Origin: G965222505 sp965222505
Lineage (GTDB): Bacteria > Bacteroidota > Rhodothermia > Rhodothermales > DATKEJ01
Direction of reading: 5' to 3'
Length of the DNA: 64,000 bases
NCBI GenBank assembly: GCA_965222505.1
Contig: OZ244956.1
Location: 2,232,001 to 2,296,000 of the forward strand
The translations under genes were made by a program, and so were the position numbers. Under the pieces are notes generated by a model that saw nothing but the letters and a program-made list of their open reading frames with translations, did no database searches and was not told the origin of the DNA. Positions 1-7,710 of the stretch are shown here, piece by piece (position 1 is the stretch's first letter; every line of letters starts with the position of its first letter).

Positions 1-1
1 G

Positions 2-154
2 GACGACAATGCCGAGGTGCGCAAGTATGCCGCCTGGGCACTCGGCGAGATCGGGGACAGCCGCGCTGCCGATGCACTCATGAAAGCCTTGCAATCTGAC
101 GAAAACCGCGAGGTGCGCCGCGCCGCCGCCCGCGCCCTCTCGGAAGTCGAATAA
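2..154 (+). CDS. HEAT-repeat (PBS-lyase type) protein, C-terminal fragment
   Basis: The gene enters from the left edge and stops with TAA at 152-154, so only the last 50 codons are visible. The residues form HEAT/PBS-lyase repeats: an EVRKYAAWALGEIGD unit, then ADALMKAL, then REVRRAAARAL. Such repeats stack as alpha-solenoids used for protein-protein contact; no catalytic role can be read from them. The repeat register matches the intact HEAT protein at 604-1644, so the two are probably related products of local duplication. The true start and any signal peptide lie outside the window. Confidence 0.85.
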   Translation, partial: DDNAEVRKYAAWALGEIGDSRAADALMKALQSDENREVRRAAARALSEVE

Positions 155-166
155 CCTCTGCCCACA

Positions 167-607
167 ATGAAGATCAACATACTGCAATGGGTGAGGTACG
201 CCCTGTTCCTGTGGTTGCCGACGGTCGGGGCCGCTCAGCCGGAGCCGGTGGTACTCCCTGAACCGACCGGCCCCTACGCCGTCGGCACCACCACCTGGCA
301 CTGGGCCGATGCCAGCCAGCCGGACACGCTTTCGCCTGATCCCACGGACACCCGGGCCATTATGGTACAGGCGTGGTATCCGGCTCGGCAAGATACCAGC
401 GCAACACCCACGGGATACATGCCCCTCTACGGTGGGTTCGGGCATGTAACAGCCCACAGCGTGGCCGGGGCCCCCTTTGCTGAAATGCGGGGGCCGGCTC
501 CAGTACTCGTGGTAACACCGGGCCGGGGCACAACCCGCCATTTTTACACTGCTTTAACATCCGCTCATCGCCGTCGAGGCCTTTCTCCAATCAGAGTAAT
601 CGCATGA
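167..607 (+). pseudogene. Truncated secreted alpha/beta-hydrolase (PAF-acetylhydrolase-like) remnant
   Basis: The 146-residue product starts with a signal peptide (about residues 1-23, cleavage near VGAAQP). It then has the N-terminal signature of PAF-acetylhydrolase/dienelactone-hydrolase-like enzymes: TGPYAVGTTTWHW, then DTRAIMVQAWYPA, then PVLVVTPGRGTTRHFYTAL. That last piece is the strand and oxyanion loop that normally precede the nucleophile-bearing half. After HFYTAL the sequence turns into an Arg-rich unrelated tail and stops, so the GxSxG nucleophile, Asp and His are all missing; family members are usually 300 residues or more. The stop overlaps the next gene's start (ATGA at 604-607). 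I read it as a deletion remnant left between two HEAT genes; a short functional peptide is less likely. Confidence 0.6.
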
Positions 608-1644
608 AATACATCCTCCTGCTCTGCGGATTTGCAGCCTTCTGCAATACCGCTACCAGCCCGGCCTCGTCCAGCCCACAACCAACGGCCCTCGTTGAGA
701 CCGCGGCCTTGGAAACCGCCGATGAAATCCAACAATTGATTAACGCTCTCACCGATGCCGACCCGGCCAAACGCGCAGAAGCGGCCTGTGCCCTCGGTCG
801 AAAAGGCCACAAGGCCACTGCGGCAGTCCCCCATCTGATCCGCCTGATGAATGACGGTGCCGAGGTGCCCGCATCGCTGTGCTACGGTAAGAACGGCTGG
901 TGGTCACGTCAATACCCGGGCCGGGTACACATGGTCATGGTTGGCAGATTGGCCGCGTCGGCCCTTACGAATATTGCCGACGGCGCGCCCGAACCCGTCG
1001 AGGCCGCTCTCATGGCGGCCATGAAAACCGGCCCCGACCTGACCCGTGCCCATGCCGCATGGGCCATGGGCGCGATGGACCATGACGAATCTATCCCGGA
1101 CCTCGGCCAAATCATCCGAAACGACGAATATGCCTATGCCCGTGAGCAGGCAACCTGGGCGCTCGGCGCCATCGGCAACAAGGCCGGGATTGAACTCCTG
1201 AATATGGCCATCGACGATCCCCATGCCTCGGTGCGGGAGCAAGCCGCATGGGCACTCGGCGCCATCGGCAGCCATGACGGGGTCGATGGTCTGGTCCAAG
1301 CCCTCGAAGATGACAACCCCGACGTGCGCGAACAAGCCGCATGGGCGCTCGGCGCCGTTGGCAGCAGCAAGGGCGTACCGGCACTCATGAAAGTGATGAC
1401 GGATGAAGACGCTGAAGTCCGTGAACAAGCCGCATGGGCACTCGGCGCCATCGGCAGCCATGACGGGGTCGATGGTCTGGTCCAAGCCCTCGAAGATGAC
1501 AACCCCGACGTGCGCGAACAAGCCGCATGGGCGCTCGGCGCCATCGGGGATGCCCGCGCCGAGCCGGCCCTCATGAAGGCCATCAAGGACCCCGTAACGG
1601 ATGTACGCAAACAAGCGCTCTGGGCATTGGGCGCGATTCATTGA
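604..1644 (+). CDS. Exported HEAT-repeat (PBS-lyase type) protein
   Basis: The product has 346 residues. It starts with a short hydrophobic signal (MKYILLLCGFAAFC) and has Cys at 8 and 14, so it could be a lipoprotein, though the lipobox is not clean. A first HEAT unit (about 38-75) is followed by an insertion, and from about 125 to the end there are seven or so 31-residue repeats of the form VREQAAWALGAIG, each with an acidic D-D/E-N-P-D-V turn. This is an alpha-solenoid scaffold with no visible active site. Two repeats are identical at DNA level (see the repeat feature). It starts inside the ATGA overlap with the hydrolase remnant, so translational coupling is possible. Confidence 0.88.
   Translation: MKYILLLCGFAAFCNTATSPASSSPQPTALVETAALETADEIQQLINALTDADPAKRAEAACALGRKGHKATAAVPHLIRLMNDGAEVPASLCYGKNGWWSRQYPGRVHMVMVGRLAASALTNIADGAPEPVEAALMAAMKTGPDLTRAHAAWAMGAMDHDESIPDLGQIIRNDEYAYAREQATWALGAIGNKAGIELLNMAIDDPHASVREQAAWALGAIGSHDGVDGLVQALEDDNPDVREQAAWALGAVGSSKGVPALMKVMTDEDAEVREQAAWALGAIGSHDGVDGLVQALEDDNPDVREQAAWALGAIGDARAEPALMKAIKDPVTDVRKQALWALGAIH
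1240..1542 (+). repeat. Exact 117-bp direct repeat inside the HEAT gene
   Basis: Bases 1240-1356 and 1426-1542 are identical, 186 bp apart, which is two 93-bp (31-codon) HEAT units. Neighbouring units differ at many synonymous positions. Complete identity here therefore indicates recent duplication or gene conversion rather than protein-level conservation. Confidence 0.9.
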
Positions 1645-1653
1645 ATGAAGGCA

Positions 1654-1673
1654 CCGCGCAGCAAGCTACGCGG
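1654..1673. repeat. IS200-type end hairpin (tnpA-distal)
   Basis: CCGCG at 1654-1658 pairs with CGCGG at 1669-1673. Inside, AGC/GCT pair around AA, with one C-A mismatch. The AGCAAGCT core is shared with the hairpin on the other side of tnpA. Confidence 0.65.
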
Positions 1674-1684
1674 TATCCGTCTCG

Positions 1685-2143
1685 TTACTTAAACGGGTCA
1701 AACAAACTCAATTGTTGATGATGCAACTGCTCGTACTCCGACTCTATACCCTGAGCCCGTACGTAGCGGCGCATCACCTCTTCACTACTGTGCCGACCGA
1801 CACTGCTTACAAAATAACCCTTGCTCCAAAACTGACCACCCCAAAGCTGCTGCTTTACACTCGGCACACGCTTGAATATCTCTCGCGCCGTCAGACTCTT
1901 GATCGTCTGTATGATCTTTGTCGCGCTGTAGCTCGGCACCGATTGCACCAGAAAATGCACATGATCCCGGTCAACACCAATTTCCAAAAAGATGATCTCA
2001 TAGCGCTTGGCAATATCCAAACAGACGTCGCGCAAAACGGCATCAACAGTCGAGTCAAAGATCACCCGTCGGTACTTGGCCGGGCAGACAAAGTGGTAAA
2101 TCAAAACGGAAACATTGTGGCTTTTGTGCATGAATGTGCTCAT
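1685..2143 (-). CDS. tnpA: IS200/IS605 transposase TnpA (HUH tyrosine transposase)
   Basis: Small single-domain Y1 transposase that nicks and joins single-stranded DNA at the element's hairpin ends. Taking the ATG at 2143 gives 152 residues starting MSTFMHKSHNVSVLIYHFV. The HUH motif is HVHFLV (His61, His63) and the catalytic Tyr is Tyr127 in RRYVRAQ, the same number as in characterised IS608 TnpA, which supports this start. The longer frame to 2170 would begin inside the end hairpin. The sequence appears intact and may be active. A RAYT (REP-associated transposase) is an alternative, since stem-loop repeats lie just beyond it at 2231-2341. Confidence 0.88.
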   Translation of the reverse strand: MSTFMHKSHNVSVLIYHFVCPAKYRRVIFDSTVDAVLRDVCLDIAKRYEIIFLEIGVDRDHVHFLVQSVPSYSATKIIQTIKSLTAREIFKRVPSVKQQLWGGQFWSKGYFVSSVGRHSSEEVMRRYVRAQGIESEYEQLHHQQLSLFDPFK

Positions 2144-2169
2144 ACACAACGTTAAGCCACCCCTTTTCA

Positions 2170-2183
2170 CGAAGCAAGCTTCG
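2170..2183. repeat. IS200-type end hairpin (tnpA-proximal)
   Basis: CGAAGC at 2170-2175 pairs perfectly with GCTTCG at 2178-2183 across an AA loop. It lies about 30 bp upstream of the tnpA start and shares AGCAAGCT with the other end. Confidence 0.6.
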
Positions 2184-2486
2184 AGGAACTAACCCTGAAC
2201 GAGATTAGAAACGCAACGTTTCCGATCCGGGGTCGGCATGAGACCGACCTCTCCAGGCGGCATCCGTTGAACAGGACGCGTTGAGTTTGGCGCATCCGTT
2301 GAATAGGGCACGACCTGGACGGGCGATCCTTGTGATCGCCCCGTTCAACGAATGGCATTTGGTCATTCGCACCAAGAATACCGCCATTCATGACAATCCC
2401 TTGCCCTTAACCGAAACTCCACATCTCCCCTCCCGTACCGGCAAAGACCCCAACCTCACCACTCTGCTCTTAAACCCGAGTGCCCC
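2184..2486. repeat. Intergenic region with stem-loops, no gene
   Basis: About 300 bp with no convincing reading frame. It contains two stem-loops of a dispersed family: GGTCGG-CATGAGA-CCGACC at 2231-2249, and GGGCGATC-CTTGT-GATCGCCC at 2321-2341. The second is nested inside CGTTGAA (2297-2303)/TTCAACG (2344-2350). It must also hold the promoter of the amidohydrolase at 2487, but I could not assign it. Confidence 0.6.
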
Positions 2487-3947
2487 ATGAGACAGCCCCG
2501 AGTCCTCATGCGCGTGCTGCGCCCCCTCTTTGCCGCGCTGCTGTTCTTTTCATTGGTCGCACCTGCCCAGGCCTCGCCTGCGGATGAAGTGTATGCCATC
2601 ACCCATGTCCATGTCATCCCGATGGACGGGGAACGGGTGCTGGAAAACCAGACCGTCATTGTACGGGACGGGCGCATTGAAGCCCTCGGCCCTGCGGCGG
2701 CTGTAGCCATTCCTCCCGGCGCGGTGACCATCGCAGCCCGTGGCCAATACCTGATGCCGGGATTGGTAGACATGCACACCCACCTCCTCTCCGACGACCG
2801 CATTGCCAACACCTACGCAGATGAAGAACTGGCTGTGATCCTCGCCAACGGCGTAACCACGGCCCGGCTCAACATCGGCAAGCCATCGCACTTACGGTAC
2901 CGGCAAGCCATTGCCGACGGTGCCCTGACCGGCCCCCGGCTTTATGTGGCCAGCCCCCAGTTTTCTGGACGGGCCTTTGGGCGCATTTTCAACGGGTATG
3001 CCGTCACTTCCCCCAAAGAGGCTGAAATGGCCGTCCAGCAAGCCCACGCCTCCGGCTACGATTTTATCAAAATCACCTTCCGGATACCCCCGCCGGTTTA
3101 TGATGCCATCGTCGCGACCGCCGCGCAGGTCGGCTTGCCGGTCATCGGGCATGTGGGGCCACAGGTGGGCCTGGCGCGGGCCATGAAGGCGGGCCAGCAA
3201 ATTGAGCACCTGGACGAATACATGGAGGCCCTGCTCCCGACCGACGCACCGGTACCGGGCGGGATTTCCGGCGTCGGGGTCTGGCAACGGGCGAACTGGG
3301 CCAGCCTGGATTACATTGATACCGCTCGCATTCCTTTGCTCGCCCGGCAATCCGTAGCCGCCGGTATCTGGAACACCCCGACGTTGGCCTTCCTCAACTC
3401 TGCCTTTGGCACAGGCCGCAGCACAACGGCCATTGATAATAGCCCGGATGCCCGGTTTGTCTCGCCGTCCGTCAAAGCCGAGTTGTTGCGGGGGCGGCAA
3501 GCCTTCTGGTCCAAGCCGCCAGACATCGCACATCGGCAAAAATATGTCCAGTTCCGCAATGACCTGACCCGCGCCCTCTACCAGGCCGGTGCCAAACTGT
3601 TGGCCGGCTCAGATGCGCCAGAGTGGATGATGCTCTATGGCTTTACCCTGCACCGGGAGCTCGAACACCTCGTCCAGGCCGGACTGCCGCCCTACGCCGC
3701 TCTGGAAACTGCCACCCGCAACCCTGCCGAATGGCTCGGTGCTCTGGACACGTTCGGCACCGTTGAAGTCGGTAAACAGGCCGATCTGCTCCTGCTGGAA
3801 GCCAATCCCCTCGAAGACATCCGCCACACCCAGCGCATCGCAGGCGTGATGGCCCAGGGCCGGTGGATGAACAAGGCGAAGCTGAAAAAAATGCTGGACG
3901 CCTCCGCAGCCGTCCTGAGCGAAGCACCTCTGTTGACGGATTTGTGA
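2487..3947 (+). CDS. Secreted metal-dependent amidohydrolase
   Basis: A 486-residue exported enzyme of the imidazolonepropionase/prolidase-like amidohydrolase superfamily. A signal peptide ends near APAQA (about residue 29). A beta-sandwich start (ITHVHVIPMDGERVLENQTVIVRDGRI) is followed by the metal motif VDMHTHL (His97, His99), FIKITF (a candidate bridging Lys), GHVG, QQIEHLDEY and AGSDAPEWMM (a metal Asp). The C-terminus has the TRNPAEWLG...GTVEVGKQADLLLLEANPLEDI sandwich return. The set of ligands looks complete. The substrate is unknown; related proteins hydrolyse dipeptides or cyclic amides. The gene stands alone, 106 bp before the efflux operon. Confidence 0.9.
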   Translation: MRQPRVLMRVLRPLFAALLFFSLVAPAQASPADEVYAITHVHVIPMDGERVLENQTVIVRDGRIEALGPAAAVAIPPGAVTIAARGQYLMPGLVDMHTHLLSDDRIANTYADEELAVILANGVTTARLNIGKPSHLRYRQAIADGALTGPRLYVASPQFSGRAFGRIFNGYAVTSPKEAEMAVQQAHASGYDFIKITFRIPPPVYDAIVATAAQVGLPVIGHVGPQVGLARAMKAGQQIEHLDEYMEALLPTDAPVPGGISGVGVWQRANWASLDYIDTARIPLLARQSVAAGIWNTPTLAFLNSAFGTGRSTTAIDNSPDARFVSPSVKAELLRGRQAFWSKPPDIAHRQKYVQFRNDLTRALYQAGAKLLAGSDAPEWMMLYGFTLHRELEHLVQAGLPPYAALETATRNPAEWLGALDTFGTVEVGKQADLLLLEANPLEDIRHTQRIAGVMAQGRWMNKAKLKKMLDASAAVLSEAPLLTDL

Positions 3948-4053
3948 TTTAGAGACTTCCAATGACAAATCACCAATCATAAATACCTTCTTTCCTCCAT
4001 TTTCCCTATCCTGCGCTTTCTCTCCCCCTTTCGGACCTCAGTGAACACCTCCA

Positions 4054-6402
4054 ATGCAGAACATGAAGTCCTTCGGCGTGTTCTTCTGCCTGCTGTGGCT
4101 GCCCCTCTCGGGTTACGCGCAACAAAAGCCGATGTATGAGATCGGCCTGCTGGCAGACAAAATCACGCCGGAAATTGCGCCGCTGGTCGAACAACTCAAA
4201 CAGGAAATCATTGCCGTTGTGGGTGAAGATGCCACCATCACGTTTCCCGACAGCAGCACACTCGCCAACAATTTCGACCGCGAAACCGCCCGGCAGCAAT
4301 ACCAGACGCTTATCGAGAACGACACCGACCTTATCATCGCCTTCGGCCCCGTCAACAATGAAGTCATCTCGGCCCAGACCACACACGTAAAACCCACCAT
4401 CCTCTTTGGTGCAGTAAACCTTGACCTGATTGACTATGACCCCGATCAGGAAACCTCGGGCATTGACAATTACACGTACCTGATTACCTCACAGTCCTAC
4501 CGGCGCGACCTGAACACGTTTAAATCGCTCTACGATTTTCAACATCTCGGCATCATGGTCCCGGCCCAACAGGTCACCGTCCTTCCGTTCATAGAGACCT
4601 TCGATACCCTGCTTGCTGAGTTAGAGGCCGCCTACACCTTGATCCCCTTTCGTTCAATGGCCGACATCGCCCTCCCTGATGACATTGATGCCGTCTATCT
4701 GGCCGAAGCCTTCGACATCCGCCTCGCAGACCTGAAAGCGCTGGCAGATCTGATGATCACCAGGAAGCTCCCTTCCTTTTCGGCCTCCACCCGATATGAT
4801 GTTGAAAGCGGCTGGATGGCCACCAATCAGCCCGATGCCCGCTTCGACCAGTTTTTCCGGCGTATTGCCCTGAGTGTTGAAGCCGCTGTCAATGGCGAAA
4901 ACCTGGCCAATCTGCCGCTGTTCATTGATTACAGTGAGAACCTGACGATGAATTATAACACGGCTGAACTGGTGGGCGTCCCGATCAAGTACAGCCTGAT
5001 TGCCACCACCAACTTCGTCGGGGACTTTGTCAATGTGCTGTCCGAAAAAACCTACTCGCTGGTGGATGTCATTGAAGAGGCCCTGGCCGAAAACCTCTCG
5101 CTGGCGGCGGGCCGGAAAAATGTGGCTCTGGCAGAACAGGACGTACGCTCGGCCCGGAGCAACTACCTGCCCAGCCTTACCGCCTCGGCCGCCGGCACCT
5201 ACATCGACCCCGAACTGGCCGAATTGTCCGGCGGACAGAATCCGGAGTATTCCACCTCCGGCAACGTGACGCTCAACCAAACGCTGTTCTCCGAGGCGGC
5301 AAACGCCAACATCGGCATCCAGAAAAGTCTGCTCAAGGCCGAACAATCGAACTACAATGCTGACGAACTGGACCTTATCCTGAATGCCGCCAACGCCTAC
5401 TTTAATACCCTCATCCTGAAAGCCAATGCCCAGATCCGCGCCCAGAACCTGGACGTGACGAAACGCAACCTGAAGATCGCCGAGCAAAACTTTGAGGCGG
5501 GCCAGGCCGGGCAATCGGACGTGCTGCGGTTTCGGAGCGAGATGGCCCAGAACATGCAGTCGATGGTGGAGGCCGTCAATCAACTGGAGCAAGGCTTTCA
5601 CGCCATAAACCAGTTGCTGAACAACCCTATCGATTTTGAAATCGACGTGCTGGATGCCGATCTGGAAGAAGGGGTCTTCATGGATTACAACTACGAGCAG
5701 CTGCGCATCTTCATCGACGACCCTTCGCTGCGCAAGGTCTTTGTAAGGTTCCTGGTCTCAGAAGCCTTGCATAACGCCCCGGAGTTGCGGGCGCTGGACT
5801 ATAACCTGGAGGCCATCGAGCGCAACATCACCCTGAACGGCCCCCGGCGTTTTCTGCCAACGGTAGCCGCGCAGGCCCAATACAACCGCACCTTTGATCA
5901 ATGGGGCACCGGCGCGCTGGATTCGAACCTCATTCTGAAAGACAACTACAACGTCGGCCTGAACCTGTCCATCCCCATTTTTGATGGCAACCGGGAGAAC
6001 ATCAACCGGCAGACGGCCATTCTTCAGCGAGAGCAACTCGCCATCAACAAGGACAACACGGCCCGTGCCATTGAGCGCAATGTGCAGGATGCCGTGCTGG
6101 ACCTGATCAACCAGATGACCAACCTCGAACTCTCAAAAGTGTCCGAACAAACGGCCGTGCAAAGCCTGGACCTCACCCAGACGGCCTACTCCAACGGGGC
6201 CGTCAACATCGTGCAGTTGCTGGACGCGCAGAACAACCTGCTGCAAGCCCAACTGGCGCGTGCCACCGCCGTCTATAATTACCTGCTGACCTCAATTATA
6301 ATGGAACGATCCCTCGGGTATTATTTCCTGCTGCAAACCGAAGCCGAATTCCAGGCCTTCGTCCAGCGCTTTTTGGCGTTCCAACGCAACATGCAAGAGT
6401 GA
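4054..6402 (+). CDS. Fusion of periplasmic-binding-like domain and TolC-type outer-membrane efflux protein
   Basis: The 782-residue product has a signal peptide (to about GYAQQ). Residues about 25-320 resemble ABC-type periplasmic substrate-binding proteins (YEIGLLADKITPEIAPLV, LIIAFGPVNNEVI, PTILFGAVNLDL, LPSFSASTRYDVESGWMAT). From about residue 325 a complete TolC/OEP repeat pair follows (YSLVDVIEEALAENLSLAAGRKNVALAEQDVRSA and later NIVQLLDAQNNLLQAQLARATAVYNYL). TolC trimers form the outer-membrane duct of tripartite pumps. It is the first gene of an operon with the adaptor (28 bp on) and the RND permease. The N-terminal domain, placed in the periplasm, could sense or gather substrate; that is inference. 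TolC relatives usually have about 450 residues without such a domain. Confidence 0.88.
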   Translation: MQNMKSFGVFFCLLWLPLSGYAQQKPMYEIGLLADKITPEIAPLVEQLKQEIIAVVGEDATITFPDSSTLANNFDRETARQQYQTLIENDTDLIIAFGPVNNEVISAQTTHVKPTILFGAVNLDLIDYDPDQETSGIDNYTYLITSQSYRRDLNTFKSLYDFQHLGIMVPAQQVTVLPFIETFDTLLAELEAAYTLIPFRSMADIALPDDIDAVYLAEAFDIRLADLKALADLMITRKLPSFSASTRYDVESGWMATNQPDARFDQFFRRIALSVEAAVNGENLANLPLFIDYSENLTMNYNTAELVGVPIKYSLIATTNFVGDFVNVLSEKTYSLVDVIEEALAENLSLAAGRKNVALAEQDVRSARSNYLPSLTASAAGTYIDPELAELSGGQNPEYSTSGNVTLNQTLFSEAANANIGIQKSLLKAEQSNYNADELDLILNAANAYFNTLILKANAQIRAQNLDVTKRNLKIAEQNFEAGQAGQSDVLRFRSEMAQNMQSMVEAVNQLEQGFHAINQLLNNPIDFEIDVLDADLEEGVFMDYNYEQLRIFIDDPSLRKVFVRFLVSEALHNAPELRALDYNLEAIERNITLNGPRRFLPTVAAQAQYNRTFDQWGTGALDSNLILKDNYNVGLNLSIPIFDGNRENINRQTAILQREQLAINKDNTARAIERNVQDAVLDLINQMTNLELSKVSEQTAVQSLDLTQTAYSNGAVNIVQLLDAQNNLLQAQLARATAVYNYLLTSIIMERSLGYYFLLQTEAEFQAFVQRFLAFQRNMQE

Positions 6403-6430
6403 TGATTGACCTGAAACAAATGCTTTAATT

Positions 6431-7522
6431 ATGAAGGATTTACATTTACCTCGCCTCCTCACCTTAACAGCCCTGTGCTTCGGCCTCGTCGCTTGTGGAG
6501 GTGACGAACCGGTTGAACAAAAGACCTTGCGCCCGGTCCGTTACCAGGAAATCGGCTATCAGGGCAGTGCGATGGCGCGCACGTTCAGCGGGACCGCAGA
6601 GACCGACAAGGTCGTGAACCTGAGTTTCCGAAGCAGCGGCATCATCACCCGGTTCAACATCCGGCTGGGCCAAAGGGTGCGCCGGGGCGACCTGCTGGCC
6701 CAACTGGACAACGTGCAGGCCCGCCTCGCCTACGAACAATCCCTCTCGGCCCTGAACAGTGCCGCCTCCCAGATGAATACGACCAAGCTGAACCTGGACC
6801 GTGTGCGCTCGCTGTATGAAAAGGGCAGCGCGTCCCTGAGTGATTTTGAGAATGCCAAAAACTCATACCGCACGGCCCGGGCCAGCCATGAATCCGCCCA
6901 GCGGAGTGTAGACATCCAGAAAGAGCAAATGCGCTACGGCTTCATCTATGCACCGGAAACGGGCACCATCGCCGCTGTCAGCGCAGAAGTGGACGAAAAC
7001 GTAAGCGCCGGACAAACCGTGGCCGTGCTGAATGCCGGGGCCAACATGGAAATTGCGCTGGGCCTGCCGGAAAGCATCATCAACCGGATCGAGCAAGGCA
7101 TGGATGTGGATGTGGCTTTCACCTCGCTCCCTGACAACGCCTTCACCGGGCGCGTCACGGAAGTCTCGCCGTCGGTAGATCCGAATACAGCCACGTACCC
7201 CGTCCGGGTGACCATCACCAACCCGACCGATGCGGTCCGTAGTGGCATGACGGCCAATGTTACCTTTGACTTCGGCAACGGCGAAACCACCTCAAACACC
7301 TTGATCGTACCGGCCAAAGCCGTTGGTGAAGACGACCAGGGGCGGTTCGTGTTTTTGATTGAAGGAGATGGAACGACCGCCGCCGTAAAAAAACATCACA
7401 TCCAGGTGGGCGCCCTGACGGCCGAGGGCTTCGAGATCAAGGACGGCCTGCAAGCCGGGCAGCGCATTGCCACCGCCGGGCTACAAACCCTCCTCAACGG
7501 CCAGCAAGTAAGATTACAGTAA
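6431..7522 (+). CDS. RND efflux periplasmic adaptor (membrane-fusion) lipoprotein
   Basis: A 363-residue HlyD/AcrA-type adaptor that bridges an inner-membrane RND pump and TolC. It has a lipoprotein signal with Cys in LVACGGDE (about residue 22). A split biotinyl-lipoyl domain (GIITRFNIRLGQRVRRGDLLAQLDN and TGTIAAVSAEVDENVSAGQTVAVL) flanks an alpha-hairpin (AYEQSLSALNSAASQMN to RSVDIQKEQ). A beta-barrel (DVAFTSLPDNAFTGRVTEVSPSVDP) and a membrane-proximal domain follow. Length and domain order are normal. It lies between the TolC fusion and the permease. Confidence 0.93.
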   Translation: MKDLHLPRLLTLTALCFGLVACGGDEPVEQKTLRPVRYQEIGYQGSAMARTFSGTAETDKVVNLSFRSSGIITRFNIRLGQRVRRGDLLAQLDNVQARLAYEQSLSALNSAASQMNTTKLNLDRVRSLYEKGSASLSDFENAKNSYRTARASHESAQRSVDIQKEQMRYGFIYAPETGTIAAVSAEVDENVSAGQTVAVLNAGANMEIALGLPESIINRIEQGMDVDVAFTSLPDNAFTGRVTEVSPSVDPNTATYPVRVTITNPTDAVRSGMTANVTFDFGNGETTSNTLIVPAKAVGEDDQGRFVFLIEGDGTTAAVKKHHIQVGALTAEGFEIKDGLQAGQRIATAGLQTLLNGQQVRLQ

Positions 7523-7710
7523 TGCGTATTGTGTCCGCCGGTACCCGGCGGTGCGTATTGCGTGATTTCGACCCTGACCATACTGGCCGAACATTCGGTT
7601 AGACACATATAAGTTTTCGAATCAGCAGGACGCAAGGCCCCAAGTTCACGCAACACGCATCACGCAACATATAGGCACACCCTCTATCGTATTGTAGAAC
7701 CCCAACCTTT
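7523..7710. repeat. Intergenic palindromic region within the efflux operon
   Basis: This 188-bp gap between adaptor and permease contains a GC-rich hairpin (CCGCCGG-TAC-CCGGCGG near 7538-7554), flanked by GCGTATTG and GCGTATTGCGTGAT repeats, with CACGCATCACGCAACAT on the far side. The same GTATTGCG words occur after rsmI at 48376-48421. It may attenuate or stabilise operon mRNA, or be an inserted repeat; no gene is seen. Confidence 0.5.

Larger units (their letters stand above)
1650..2185 (-). mobile_element. IS200/IS605-family insertion sequence (tnpA only)
   Basis: A single tnpA gene on the minus strand is bracketed by two imperfect palindromes that share the core AGCAAGCT. One is at 2170-2183 (upstream of tnpA, left-end type) and one at 1654-1673 (downstream, right-end type). 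Subterminal hairpins with related stems and no terminal inverted repeats are the hallmark of this family, which moves as single-stranded DNA. No tnpB/IscB accessory gene is present. Exact ends were not determined; the coordinates cover the hairpins and the gene. Confidence 0.7.

Noticed and set aside
904..1641. Antisense frames with internal repeats opposite the HEAT gene
   Set aside because: Their repeats simply mirror the 93-bp HEAT units of the sense gene.
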